Shown here: positions 16,267-25,576 of the stretch, in pieces
How the letters are laid out: each line of letters starts with the position of its first letter
Position numbering within the stretch: position 1 is the stretch's first letter
NCBI RefSeq assembly: GCF_051660745.1
Contig: NZ_JBOFQF010000033.1
Location: 1 to 64,000 of the forward strand
Length of the DNA: 64,000 nt
Source of the DNA: Segniliparus sp051660745
GTDB lineage: Bacteria; Actinomycetota; Actinomycetes; Mycobacteriales; Mycobacteriaceae
Direction of reading: 5' to 3'
Program-made: the position numbers and the translations under genes
Notes under the pieces: model-generated
Seen by the model: only the letters and a program-made list of their open reading frames with translations
Database searches by the model: none
What the model was told of the DNA's origin: nothing

Positions 16267-16854
16267 CTAGTTGACCTCGGTGTCGATGGGATGCGTGGCG
16301 AGCACGCCCGCGCGGGCCCCGTGCCTGCGGATCACGGCGGCCCAGAGGTCGACGTCCGGGCTGGCGAAGACGTCCTGCGGCAGGCCTTGCGCGACATACC
16401 AGGACCCTCGCGAGATCTCGTTCGCGAGCTGGCCGCCCGCCCAGCCCGAGTAGCCCGCGAAGATCCGCACATGTTCGAGGGCCGAGGCGGTCAGTTGCGC
16501 GTCGGATTCCAGGTTGACCACGGCGATGCTCGGGGCGACCACGGAGAAGCCGCTGTTCTCGGCCTCGACGGCTCCCTCGCGCGGCAGCCCGAGGCAGAGC
16601 AGGCCGTCCTTGCGCACCGGCCCGCCGTTGAAGACGACCGGCGGGCCCGCGACGAAGTCCTCCCAGTCGGCCGCGGCGACCGACACCGGGACCTTGGTCG
16701 GGCGGTTCACCACCAGACCGAACGTCCCCCGGTCGTCGTGCTCGAGGATGTAGACCACCGTGCGCTGGAAGAGGTCTCCGCGCAGCTCGGTGGACGCGAG
16801 GAGCAACGATCCGGCGCGGACCGACTCGATCTGCGCCGACAGGGGAAGGGACAC
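16267..16854 (-). CDS. YqgE/AlgH family protein
   Basis: 195 residues of the UPF0301 family. Motifs: AGSLLLASTELRGDLFQRTVVYILEHDD near the N-terminus, GLVVNRPT, then GGPV and FAGYSGWAGGQLANEI, all diagnostic. The biochemical role of the family is not settled; AlgH influences alginate regulation in Pseudomonas. It is a separate minus-strand gene 30 bases downstream of pcnA and may be read with it. Confidence 0.9.
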   Translation of the reverse strand: MSLPLSAQIESVRAGSLLLASTELRGDLFQRTVVYILEHDDRGTFGLVVNRPTKVPVSVAAADWEDFVAGPPVVFNGGPVRKDGLLCLGLPREGAVEAENSGFSVVAPSIAVVNLESDAQLTASALEHVRIFAGYSGWAGGQLANEISRGSWYVAQGLPQDVFASPDVDLWAAVIRRHGARAGVLATHPIDTEVN

Positions 16855-16884
16855 CCCTTTATCATGACACCACGGGGGAAGCCT

Positions 16885-18336
16885 TCAGCGCTTCGACCAC
16901 CAGTCGAGCAACGCGCGTTCCGCGTCCTCGGGGTCGAGCGGGCCCTGTTCCAGGCGGAGCTCCTTCAAGAAGCTCCAGGCCTCGCCGACCTCGCGGCCCG
17001 GCCCGATGCCCAGAATCTCCATGATCGCGTTGCCGTCGAGGTCCGGGCGGACCTTCGCGAGGTCCTCGGCCTCGGAGATTTTCGCGATGCGCTGCTCGAA
17101 CCGGTCGTACGCCGAGGCGAGCTGGCGCGAGCGGCGCTGGTTGCGGGTCGTGCAGTCCGCGCGCACGAGCAGGTTCAGCTTGGGCAGCAGCTCGCCCGCG
17201 TCCACCGCGTACCGGCGCACGGCGGAGTCCGTCCAGGCTTGGTCGCCGTATCCGTAGAACCGCATGTGCAGGTACACGAGCTTGCCGATGTCCTCGACCA
17301 TGTGCTTGGAGAAGGTCAAAGCGCGCAGGCGTTTGCGGGCGAGCTTCGCGCCGACGACCTCGTGGTGGTGGAAGCTGACCGCTCCGCCCTTCTCGAAACG
17401 CCGGGTGGCGGGCTTGCCGATGTCGTGCAGGAGCGCAGCCCACCGCAGCACCGGGTCCGGGTCGCCTGGTTCGAGCGCCATCGCGTTGCCGAGCACCGCC
17501 AAGGAGTGGCGGTACACGTCTTTATGCTGGTGGGCGGTGTCGATCGCGAGCTGGAGCTGGGGGACTTCCGGCAAGACGTGTTCGGCGAGGCCGCTGTCCA
17601 CCAGATGCTCCACCCCCTCGACGGCATGCTCCCCGAGAAGGAGCTTCTCCAGTTCCGCCCCGATGCGCTCGGGCGTGATCCGGGCGATCTCCCCGGCCAT
17701 CTGCTCGACCGCGACGACGACGCGGGGCGCCCAGGTGAAGCCGAGCTGGGCCGCGAACCGCGCGGCGCGGAGCATCCGCAACGGGTCGTCGCCGAACGAG
17801 ATCTCGGGGCTGTCCGGGGTGTCGATCCTCCCGGCGAGGACGTCGTCCAACCCGCCGAGGGGGTCGACGAACTCGCCGCAGCCCTGCGCCGTCAACGACA
17901 CCGCCATCGCGTTCATCCGGAAGTCCCGCCGGGCCAGGTCGACGTCCAGGCTCGTGCCGAAGTCCACGACCGGGTTGCGCGAGCGCTGGTCGTAGGAGTC
18001 CGTGCGGAAGGTGGTGATCTCCAGCTTGTGGCCGTCCTTGAGGGCGCCGACCGTCCCGAAGGCGATCCCGGTGTCCCACATGTCCTCGGCCCAGCCGCGC
18101 AGCAGCTTCTGGGTCTGCTCCGGCCGCGCGTCCGTCGTGAAGTCGAGGTCGTCGCCAAGCCTGCCGAGCACAGCGTCCCGCACACTGCCGCCGACCAGGT
18201 ACAACTGGTGCCCTGCCGCGACGAACCGGGCGGCGAGCGCACCGAAGAGCGCGTCCTGCACGCGCAGCGCGGTGTGCGCCTGGGCGAGCAGCCGCGCACG
18301 GCGCACGGCGCCTTGATCCAGGTCGTCTGAGCTCAT
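16885..18336 (-). CDS. pcnA: CCA tRNA nucleotidyltransferase
   Basis: 483 residues. Adds or repairs the 3' CCA of tRNAs. The class II nucleotidyltransferase core is clear: LYLVGGSVRDAVLGR, DDLDFTTDARPEQ, then RRDFRMNAMAVSL and DPLGGLDDVLAGRI, followed by an HD-type domain (ALLHDIGKPATR, HHHEVVGA). No tRNA in this window encodes its CCA end, so the enzyme is needed. The frame opens at 18402; the ATG at 18336 (MSSDD) gives the usual length and leaves room for a promoter shared with the divergent nudix gene. ATG at 18348 is an alternative. Confidence 0.93.
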   Translation of the reverse strand: MSSDDLDQGAVRRARLLAQAHTALRVQDALFGALAARFVAAGHQLYLVGGSVRDAVLGRLGDDLDFTTDARPEQTQKLLRGWAEDMWDTGIAFGTVGALKDGHKLEITTFRTDSYDQRSRNPVVDFGTSLDVDLARRDFRMNAMAVSLTAQGCGEFVDPLGGLDDVLAGRIDTPDSPEISFGDDPLRMLRAARFAAQLGFTWAPRVVVAVEQMAGEIARITPERIGAELEKLLLGEHAVEGVEHLVDSGLAEHVLPEVPQLQLAIDTAHQHKDVYRHSLAVLGNAMALEPGDPDPVLRWAALLHDIGKPATRRFEKGGAVSFHHHEVVGAKLARKRLRALTFSKHMVEDIGKLVYLHMRFYGYGDQAWTDSAVRRYAVDAGELLPKLNLLVRADCTTRNQRRSRQLASAYDRFEQRIAKISEAEDLAKVRPDLDGNAIMEILGIGPGREVGEAWSFLKELRLEQGPLDPEDAERALLDWWSKR

Positions 18337-18410
18337 TGTTGCCACCATTTGAGCATAAAGGCGGGCGTATCGGCTGTAGAAAGCGGTGTTGGCGGCTACC
18401 ATCGTCCACT

Positions 18411-18986
18411 ATGACAAGCACCGACAGCGCCGGGTCGGAGGAGTCGCCGCACGGCGACCGGCCCGATGGACGCCCTCGACGGCGGCGCAAGCACAAGCCT
18501 CGAAGCCAACGCCCCCGCCGCCATGACAGGGAGACCTCGGCGGGCGGCCTGGTGGTCGCGGGCCTGGACGGGCCGCCGGAAGAATTCCGCGCGGCGCTCA
18601 TCGGCAGGCTGGACAAGGCCGGACGGATGCGCTGGTCGATGCCAAAGGGGCATATCGAGCCCGGCGAGACCGCCGAGCAGGCCGCGGTGCGCGAGGTGAA
18701 AGAGGAGACAGGCATCGACGGCGCCGTCCTCGCCTCGCTCGGCAGCATCGACTATTGGCTGCACGGGCAGGGGAAACGGGTGTTGAAGACGGTGCACCAC
18801 TACCTCATGCGCTTCCAGTCGGGCGAGCTCTCCGACGAGGACGTCGAGGTCACCGAGGTCGCTTGGGTGCCGCTCTCCGAACTGCCCACCCGCCTCTCGT
18901 ACGCGGACGAGCGAAAACTCGCGGCGATCGCGAACAACTTGATCGAAGGGATGCGGGCGAGCAGCGACGGGAGTCCCTCCTCGTGA
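18411..18986 (+). CDS. Nudix hydrolase, MutT4-like
   Basis: 191 residues. After a basic, Arg-rich first 40 residues comes ETSAGGLVV and the Nudix box GHIEPGETAEQAAVREVKEETG, complete with all catalytic Glu residues. The substrate class (oxidised nucleotide, diadenosine polyphosphate or other) cannot be read from the sequence. By position, divergent from pcnA and before a DUF6049 gene, it matches M. tuberculosis mutT4. Its stop overlaps the next start in GTGA. Confidence 0.92.
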   Translation: MTSTDSAGSEESPHGDRPDGRPRRRRKHKPRSQRPRRHDRETSAGGLVVAGLDGPPEEFRAALIGRLDKAGRMRWSMPKGHIEPGETAEQAAVREVKEETGIDGAVLASLGSIDYWLHGQGKRVLKTVHHYLMRFQSGELSDEDVEVTEVAWVPLSELPTRLSYADERKLAAIANNLIEGMRASSDGSPSS

Positions 18987-21292
18987 CATTCCGGGGCCTT
19001 GTCCACGTCCTGACCGCGCTGCTGTGCCTGGTCTGGACGATCCTTCCGGCGGCAGCGGAGCCGCAGACCAGGGACAGGGCCCCGAGCTTCCTGCGCATAT
19101 CCCTCGACCCGGCCAGCCTCAGCATGGTGACCACCAGCGCGGACAACGCCGTGGCCGTGTCCGGGGAGATCGAGAATTTCAGCGACAAGCCGGTCGCCGA
19201 CGTCGAGGCGCGCCTGCAACGCGCCCCGGCGGTCCTCGACTCGACGCAGCTCGGGACCAGCCTCGCCGAGCCGGAGGAGACCTACGACACGCAAGGGCCG
19301 TTCCAACCGGTCGCGGAGCGGATCCCCGCGCACGGCAAAGCCCGGTTCCGGCTGTCCCTCCCGCTGCGCGGGCCGGGGGACTCGCTGCAGATCGCCAACC
19401 CGGGGATCTACCCGATGTTGGTGAATGTGAACGGGACGCCGGACTCGGGCGTGCGCGCGAGGCTCGACGACTTGCGGTTCCTGCTCCCGGTGCTCGGCCT
19501 GCCCGCTGCGAACGGCGCGCCCGCGCAGCCCGCGAAAATCGACCATCCGACGCGGTTGGGCATGGTGCTTCCGCTCGCCGACCACCCCCGATGGGCCCCC
19601 GGCTCGGTGGAGGGGGACGGGCTGGTGCGGCTGACCGACGACGAGCTGGCGGGCGAGCTCTTGCCCGACGGGCGGCTGGGGGTGCTGCTCTCGGGGCTGG
19701 ACACGCTGAGCCATTCGGCCGAGTCGGCGGGCCGGACGCTCCGCCAGGCCGTGTGCGTCGCCGTCGACCCCGACCTGCTGCGCACGGTGAGCGCGATGAC
19801 CGGCGACTATCTGGTGCCGGGTCCAGGCGGCGCGCTCGTGCTCGGCAAGGGCTCTGCGGCCGCGCGGGACTGGCTGGCCAAGCTGCGGTCCGTCCTCGCC
19901 GCGCAATGCGTCACGGCGCTGCCGTTCGCGCACGCGGACTTGGCGGCGCTCGCCCAGACCGACGACGCGCAGCTGCAGAAAGCCGCGTTCGACCAGGCGG
20001 CGGATTACGTGGACAGCGTCCTTTCCGTCGCGTCTGTCCGCGACCTGGTGGTCGCCGCGAACACGCGGATCAACAAACTGGCGGTCGACATGCTGATCGC
20101 GAAGGGGGTCCACACTGTTTTGACCCCGCGTTCCTCCGAGCACCCGCAGGAGCGCAAGGCCCTCGGCACCGACCTCGTCGCCGTGCATTTCGACAGCGCG
20201 ATCAGCGCGCTGCTCGGCGAACTGGGCAACAAGCCAGGCCCTGGCCTGCCTCCGGAGGATCCGGTGGCGCAGCGCCAGAGCGCGGTCGCCGCCGTGCTGT
20301 GGCCCGCTTTGCAGTCGTCGAACCCGGGCCAACTGCCCACGACGGGCGGCTTGGAGATGCTCGTGCCCCCCGTGGTATGGAGCCCGAGCCAGGCCGACTT
20401 CGACGCCTTGGTGTTCGCGGCTTCGATCGCGTTGCAGGCGGGGATCGCGAAGCCGATCTCGTGGAGCCCCGCCCAGGGACCGCGCTCGTTCGGCACGACG
20501 ACAGGGCTCGACTCGGGACAGCGGGCTGTCGTCGCCGAGCCGAAAACGTTGGTCAGGCCCATGCCGGGCAGCCTCGTCGACGACGCGAGCCAGGCGCTCG
20601 GGATGATCGGGGATCTCGTCAAAGGCGTGGTGAACCAGCCGGAAGACCCGATGACCGCCGAACGGTACGCGAAAGGGTGGGACGAGCAAGTGCTCCGAGC
20701 GCTCGCGGGCGGCCCGAGCGCGGCGGGCGCGCAGAACCGGATGGACGAGCTCCAGGCGGCGCTGGGCTCTGCGGCGAGATCGGTCCGACTGGTCGACCCC
20801 GGCAAGCCCTACACGCTGTTCACCGAGCAGGGCTCGCTGCCCGTCGTGGTCCGCAACGGGCTGCCGGTGGCGTTGCGCGTCCAATTCGTGGTCCGAGCCC
20901 CCTCGGGCGTCGAAGTGTCCGCCGCCGCCCCCGAAGCCGTGCCAGCGCATGGCAGCAGGGTGCTGTCGCTGCCCGTGCGGGTGCGGGCGCCCAAGCTCTC
21001 GCCGGTCGAGATCGAGCTGCAAACGGTCGGCGGGCTGCAACTGGGCAATCCGGTGACCGTCTCGGTCCAATCCGGCCAGTACACCAGGCTGCTCGCGGTC
21101 ATCACCGCTCTGATTGGCGGATTGCTGCTCGCCCTTGTGGCGCTGCGGCTGTGGCGGCGGATCACCGGCAAAGGCAGGCCGGGGGAGCGGTTGAAGCCGG
21201 ACGAGCACGACCGCAAGATGGCCGGGCTCGGGTTCAAGGAGCGCGCGCTGGTCGAGAGCAGGCACGCGGCATTGCCGCCCGACGATGACTGA
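18983..21292 (+). CDS. Exported DUF6049-type envelope protein
   Basis: 769 residues with a GTG start overlapping the nudix stop by 4 bases. A signal sequence (VHVLTALLCLVWTILPAAAEP) leads into a large extracellular part with Ig-like stretches near both ends (SGEIENFSDKPVADVEARL; PYTLFTEQGSLPVVVRNGLP), and one C-terminal membrane helix (LLAVITALIGGLLLALVAL) with a basic cytoplasmic tail. It corresponds by position to M. tuberculosis Rv3909, immediately before murJ. Function unknown; its fixed place beside the lipid II flippase suggests a cell-wall role. Confidence 0.88.
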   Translation: MTFRGLVHVLTALLCLVWTILPAAAEPQTRDRAPSFLRISLDPASLSMVTTSADNAVAVSGEIENFSDKPVADVEARLQRAPAVLDSTQLGTSLAEPEETYDTQGPFQPVAERIPAHGKARFRLSLPLRGPGDSLQIANPGIYPMLVNVNGTPDSGVRARLDDLRFLLPVLGLPAANGAPAQPAKIDHPTRLGMVLPLADHPRWAPGSVEGDGLVRLTDDELAGELLPDGRLGVLLSGLDTLSHSAESAGRTLRQAVCVAVDPDLLRTVSAMTGDYLVPGPGGALVLGKGSAAARDWLAKLRSVLAAQCVTALPFAHADLAALAQTDDAQLQKAAFDQAADYVDSVLSVASVRDLVVAANTRINKLAVDMLIAKGVHTVLTPRSSEHPQERKALGTDLVAVHFDSAISALLGELGNKPGPGLPPEDPVAQRQSAVAAVLWPALQSSNPGQLPTTGGLEMLVPPVVWSPSQADFDALVFAASIALQAGIAKPISWSPAQGPRSFGTTTGLDSGQRAVVAEPKTLVRPMPGSLVDDASQALGMIGDLVKGVVNQPEDPMTAERYAKGWDEQVLRALAGGPSAAGAQNRMDELQAALGSAARSVRLVDPGKPYTLFTEQGSLPVVVRNGLPVALRVQFVVRAPSGVEVSAAAPEAVPAHGSRVLSLPVRVRAPKLSPVEIELQTVGGLQLGNPVTVSVQSGQYTRLLAVITALIGGLLLALVALRLWRRITGKGRPGERLKPDEHDRKMAGLGFKERALVESRHAALPPDDD

Positions 21293-23024
21293 GCACCCGA
21301 CGAATCCGATCCAGAGACAGATGACGACACCGACAATGACGCAGACTCCGATGACAGAACCGACGAAGACAGAGCCGGGAGCGCCCGGTCCCGACGAGGC
21401 CGCCGCCCAGGACCGGCCCGCCAAGCCCTCCACGCGCCGGGCGGTCGCCACCGGCGGGCTCGTCGCGCTCGCGACCCTGCTCTCGCGGATCACGGGTTTC
21501 GCGAAAGCGGTGCTGGTGCTCGTGATCTTGACGCCCGCGGTCTCCAGCGCCTTCAACATCGCCAACCAGATCCCCAACATGGTCACCGAGCTCGTGCTCG
21601 GCGCGGTGGTCACCCAGGCGTTCGTCCCCGTGCTGGTGCGCGCCGCCGCGACCGACGAGGACGGGGGCGCGGCGTTCACCCAGCGCATGATCGGGCTGAC
21701 CCTGGCCGTGCTCGTGGTGGCGACGGCGGCGAGCTTCGTGCTCGTGCCCGCGCTCTTGCCGAGGTTCCTCGACCACGGCGGGGGCAAGGTCCCCGGCCGC
21801 CTCGTCGCGCAGTTGCTGTTGCTGCTCCTGCCGCAGATCTTCTTCTACGGGCTGTTCTCGCTCGGCAGCGCGGTGCTGAACCAGCGGGACCGTTTCCAGC
21901 CCGGAGCCTGGGCCCCGGTCGTCAACAACCTCGTCGTGATCGCCGCCCTCGGGGTTTTCCTCTTCCTGCCGGAGTCCGGCGAGCCGAACGCGCTGACCGT
22001 GGCGCAGATCCTGGTCCTCGGCCTCGGGGCGACGGCGGGCGTGGTGGTGCAAGCGGCCATGTTGCTCCCGTCGCTGCGCCGGGCGGGGGTGCGGCTGCGC
22101 CCGAAGTGGGGGGTGGACGCCCGGCTCAAACAGTTCGGCGGCACGGTCGCGGCGATGGTCTGCTACGTCGTGATCAGCCAGATCGGCCTTCTGGTCGCGT
22201 ACCAGGTGGCGGGCCGGGTCGACGAGGGCGGGCCGTCGATCTATCAGAACGCGTGGCTCTTGATCCAGCTGCCGTACGGGGTGTTCGGCGTGACGATCAT
22301 CACCATGATGACCCCGCAGCTCTCCAGGGCCGCCGCGGCGGGCGACGACCAGCAGGTGGTCGCCGACCTCGCCCGCGCGAACCGGTTCACGATGGCGGCG
22401 CTCGTGCCGGTCGTCGCGCTCATGGCCGCCGCAGGACCGCTCATCGGGGTCAGCCTCTTCGGCTACGGCAAGTTCGACCAAGCGCACGCCCACACCCTCG
22501 GCTCGGTGCTCAGCTGGTCCGCGTTCGCGATCCTCCCGTACGCGGTGGTGCTGGTGCAGCTGCGGGTGTTCTACGCGCGGCAGCAGGTGTGGACCCCGAC
22601 GTGGATCGTCGTCGGGATCACCGCCGTCAAAGTCGCGGGCTCGTATCTGGCCCCGGCGGTCAGCAGCGACCCGGCCCGAGTGCAGGAGCTGCTCGGCGTC
22701 GCGAACGGGCTCGGCTATCTTTTCGGCGCGGCGATCGGGTTCGTGCTGCTTCGGCGCTCGCTCGGCCCGCTCGGCCTCGCGCCTTTCTATCGGAGCCTCG
22801 TGGTCGCGGTCCTCGTCAGCGCGTGCGGCGCGGCGCTCTTCGCGCTCGCGGCCTTCTCCGGGCCTGCCGCCCGGTTCGCGGCGGCGCACGGCTCTTTGGG
22901 CAGTTTCGCCCTGCTCGCCGTCCTCGGGACGGCGGGGCTCGTCGTCATTTACGCGGCGCTTTTCGCGCTGCGCGCCCCCGAGATCCGAACCTTGGTCGAG
23001 GCCGTGCGGCGCCGAGCGGGCTGA
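21285..23024 (+). CDS. murJ: Lipid II flippase MurJ, without fused pseudokinase
   Basis: 579 residues. MurJ moves lipid II across the membrane for peptidoglycan synthesis. After about 45 hydrophilic residues come about 14 membrane helices with the family features RITGFAKAVL, ANQIPNMVTELVLGAV and a central QIGLLVAYQVAG region. In M. tuberculosis the ortholog (MviN) continues into a pseudokinase and an extracellular domain. Here the frame ends after the last helix, and those parts are encoded by the next gene. It overlaps the preceding gene by 8 bases. Confidence 0.93.
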   Translation: MTEHPTNPIQRQMTTPTMTQTPMTEPTKTEPGAPGPDEAAAQDRPAKPSTRRAVATGGLVALATLLSRITGFAKAVLVLVILTPAVSSAFNIANQIPNMVTELVLGAVVTQAFVPVLVRAAATDEDGGAAFTQRMIGLTLAVLVVATAASFVLVPALLPRFLDHGGGKVPGRLVAQLLLLLLPQIFFYGLFSLGSAVLNQRDRFQPGAWAPVVNNLVVIAALGVFLFLPESGEPNALTVAQILVLGLGATAGVVVQAAMLLPSLRRAGVRLRPKWGVDARLKQFGGTVAAMVCYVVISQIGLLVAYQVAGRVDEGGPSIYQNAWLLIQLPYGVFGVTIITMMTPQLSRAAAAGDDQQVVADLARANRFTMAALVPVVALMAAAGPLIGVSLFGYGKFDQAHAHTLGSVLSWSAFAILPYAVVLVQLRVFYARQQVWTPTWIVVGITAVKVAGSYLAPAVSSDPARVQELLGVANGLGYLFGAAIGFVLLRRSLGPLGLAPFYRSLVVAVLVSACGAALFALAAFSGPAARFAAAHGSLGSFALLAVLGTAGLVVIYAALFALRAPEIRTLVEAVRRRAG

Positions 23025-23162
23025 GGGCGCAGAAGGGGCTTCTCAGCAGGCGAGGAGCCATATGCGCGGTTCGCTGCTGGCACAGCGTTTCTGCTAGTGT
23101 GCCTACAGAACTGTTGAGGCGTGTGCAGGCCTCAACAACCACGTACGCCACAAGGAGTCCTG

Positions 23163-24749
23163 TTGACCCAAGAGCAAGCCTTGTCACAAGAGCAAGCTCC
23201 GCCGACCCGGATCCCCGGAGCCATGGTGCTTTCCGGCCGTTACCGGTTGCTGGTCCGGTGCGGGTCGTTGGGCGCGCACACGTTCTGGCAGGCGATGGAC
23301 TCCCATCTCAACCGGCATGTGGCGCTCACCTTCACGAGCAACGCGGCGCCCGAGGCGCTGCGGGCCGCGATGGTGCTCGCGAAGCTGTCTTCCCCGGGAC
23401 TCGCCCGGATCTTCGACATCACCAACGACCAGGGCGATCTCGTGGTGATCACCGAGTGGGTCGCGGGCGCGCCGCTTCGGGAGGTGGCCCTCAGCCGTCC
23501 TTCCGCCCTCGGCTCGGCGAACGCGCTCACCGCGTTGGCGGACGCGGCGGCCGCCGCGCACGAGAACGGCGCCCTCCTCGGCGTCGACGACCCGATCCGG
23601 GTGCGCATCAGCAACGACGGCGAGGCGGTCCTCGCCTATCCTTCGGTCTCCGCGACCCAGACCAGGGCGGACGACGTGCGCGCGCTCGGCGGGACGCTGT
23701 ACGCGCTGCTCACGGGGCAGTGGCCGGAGAACGCGGGCGGCGGGAGCGCCGAAGGCGGCCTGCCGCTGGCGAAACAGGGCCCCGACGGCGCGCTGTCCCC
23801 GGCCCGCGAGCTCAACCCGGCCGTCCCCGCCTCGGTTTCGGACGCGGCAGACGCCGCCCTTGGCTCCAAGGTGAGCGCGGAGCAGTTCCGCGACCTGCTT
23901 GAGCGGGCCTTGTCGGAGGAGGACGAGGCCGAGGAGGCCGGTCTTGCCTCGGACAGCGGACTGCAGCTCGACTTGGGGCTCCGGTCCTCCGCGCCCGCCG
24001 CCGCGAGCCCGGCGCCCGCGTTCGCCTCGGCCCGGAGCGCGGAGGCCAAGCCGGACGGCGAGCAGTCGCTCCGGGAGCGGCTGCTCGGGTCCCTCGGGTC
24101 CGAGGGCCGTTCGCGCAAGACGCTCATCATCGGGGGCGCTTTGGTCGCCGCCATTGTGCTTTTGCTGGGATACGGGGCGTACTCGCTGGTGGACAGCGTC
24201 AACGGGGGAGGGTCGAGCGGCCGCCCGCTCGTCCCCGGCCAGCCCAACGCAGCCGCAACGGGAGGCCCTGCGGCCCCGGTGAAGGCGTCCGACGCCCAGG
24301 TCGTGGACTTCAAGGGCGACCCGTCCGGCCTCGACGACCCGCGCGAGGCGAAGAACGCCGTCGACGGCAGCGACTCCACCTATTGGCAGACCGACCTGTA
24401 CAACGACGGGCCCAAGATGGTGTTCAAGCCGGGGATCGGCCTGCTCGTCACGTTGGAGAAAGCGGTGAAGCTCCAGCAGGTGACGATCTCGTCCCCCTCG
24501 AACGGCACGGCGGTCGAGGTGTACGCGGCCAAATCGCCGAACACGAAAGCGGGCGACGTGAAGAAGCTCGACGACCTGGTGAAGATCGGGTCGGGGCAGG
24601 TCAACGGGCAGAGCACGACCATAACGTGCAACACGGCGCAGTTGCAGCCCTCGACCGTCGTCCTGGTTTGGCTGACTTCCCTCTCCCCGAGCGGCTCGCA
24701 GTACCGCAGCCGGATCAACGAGGTGGCCTTCAGCGGTTCCCAGGCGTAA
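23163..24749 (+). CDS. Membrane pseudokinase split from MurJ
   Basis: 528 residues with TTG start and AAGGAG 6 bases upstream. Residues 20 to about 255 have a Ser/Thr kinase fold without its catalytic parts: the Gly loop is RCGSLGAHTF, the VALK lysine is Thr (VALTF), and there is no HRD motif (HENGALLGVDD). An acidic linker, one membrane helix (about 318-340) and an extracellular jelly-roll-like domain (DGSDSTYWQT ... INEVAFSGSQ) follow. In M. tuberculosis this module forms the C-terminal part of MviN, where PknB phosphorylation recruits FhaA. Here it is a separate gene 138 bases after murJ. Confidence 0.85.
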   Translation: MTQEQALSQEQAPPTRIPGAMVLSGRYRLLVRCGSLGAHTFWQAMDSHLNRHVALTFTSNAAPEALRAAMVLAKLSSPGLARIFDITNDQGDLVVITEWVAGAPLREVALSRPSALGSANALTALADAAAAAHENGALLGVDDPIRVRISNDGEAVLAYPSVSATQTRADDVRALGGTLYALLTGQWPENAGGGSAEGGLPLAKQGPDGALSPARELNPAVPASVSDAADAALGSKVSAEQFRDLLERALSEEDEAEEAGLASDSGLQLDLGLRSSAPAAASPAPAFASARSAEAKPDGEQSLRERLLGSLGSEGRSRKTLIIGGALVAAIVLLLGYGAYSLVDSVNGGGSSGRPLVPGQPNAAATGGPAAPVKASDAQVVDFKGDPSGLDDPREAKNAVDGSDSTYWQTDLYNDGPKMVFKPGIGLLVTLEKAVKLQQVTISSPSNGTAVEVYAAKSPNTKAGDVKKLDDLVKIGSGQVNGQSTTITCNTAQLQPSTVVLVWLTSLSPSGSQYRSRINEVAFSGSQA

Positions 24750-24780
24750 GGCCGAAGAGGGCCGGGTCCGGGAGCGAGCG

Positions 24781-25371
24781 ATGACGTCGAGCCAGTCCGC
24801 CGCGCAGGGCGTCGAAGGGCCGAGCGACAAGGAGCTCCTCCAAGCGCATGTCGCGGGGGACAAGCGGGCGTTCGCGAAGCTTTTCCAGCGGCACTACAAC
24901 CGGATGTGGGCGGTGGCGCTGCGGACCTGCTTCAACGCGGAGGAGGCCGCCGAGGCCATCCAAGACGCCATGCTCTCCGCGCATCAGGCCGCGCCGTCGT
25001 TCCGAGGCGACGCGGCGGTGAGCACCTGGTTGCACCGGATCGTGGTGAACGCCTGCCTGGACCGGGCGCGGAGGCAGCGCAGCAGGCTGAGCGCGATCCC
25101 TCTTCCCGAGGAGGACGAGCTCGACCGGAGCGCCTTGCGGCAGCACCCGACGAGCGACACCGCGCTCTCGCTCGCGGTCAGGGACGCGTTGGCGACACTG
25201 CCCTACGAGCATCGCGTGGTGCTCGTCGCGGTGGACGTGGAAGGGTATTCTGTGGAAGAAGTCGCTCGGATGCTCGACATCCCGCAAGGCACTGTGAAAA
25301 GCAGATGCGCCAGGGCTCGGGCCAAACTTGCGAAGCAGCTCGGATTCCTTCGAAATGAAGGGAACCAATAA
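24781..25371 (+). CDS. sigM: ECF sigma factor, SigM-like
   Basis: 196 residues. Region 2 (ALFQRHYNRMWAVALR-type helix; EAAEAIQDAMLSAHQAAPSFRG) and region 4 (LPYEHRVVLVAVDVEGYSVEEVARMLDIPQGTVKSRCARAR) are complete. Its position between the murJ/pseudokinase pair and an anti-sigma gene, upstream of trxB-trxA, is that of mycobacterial sigM, whose regulon includes surface and secreted proteins. The ATG is 31 bases after the preceding stop. Confidence 0.92.
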   Translation: MTSSQSAAQGVEGPSDKELLQAHVAGDKRAFAKLFQRHYNRMWAVALRTCFNAEEAAEAIQDAMLSAHQAAPSFRGDAAVSTWLHRIVVNACLDRARRQRSRLSAIPLPEEDELDRSALRQHPTSDTALSLAVRDALATLPYEHRVVLVAVDVEGYSVEEVARMLDIPQGTVKSRCARARAKLAKQLGFLRNEGNQ

Positions 25372-25576
25372 GACTCTCGAAACGTCTAATCCATTGAAGG
25401 CTTGGAGAGGCCATGGCCGCGACGAGACGGCAGCCGGTTCGGCGACACCGTCTGGAGTGGACCAAATGGCGCTCTGACCTCGGGTGTCAGGCAACGACGC
25501 AAGACACGGCCGGTCCGGAGACGGGCTGGTGTGGTTGATGGACCGCACGGTCCTTGAGGTAAGGAAGAGGTGAACT

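Noticed and set aside
18800..21787. 995-codon open frame on the minus strand opposite the DUF6049 and murJ genes
   Set aside because: It is the antisense frame of clear plus-strand genes with signal peptide and membrane helices. Its own product is Arg/Gly/His-rich with no domain.
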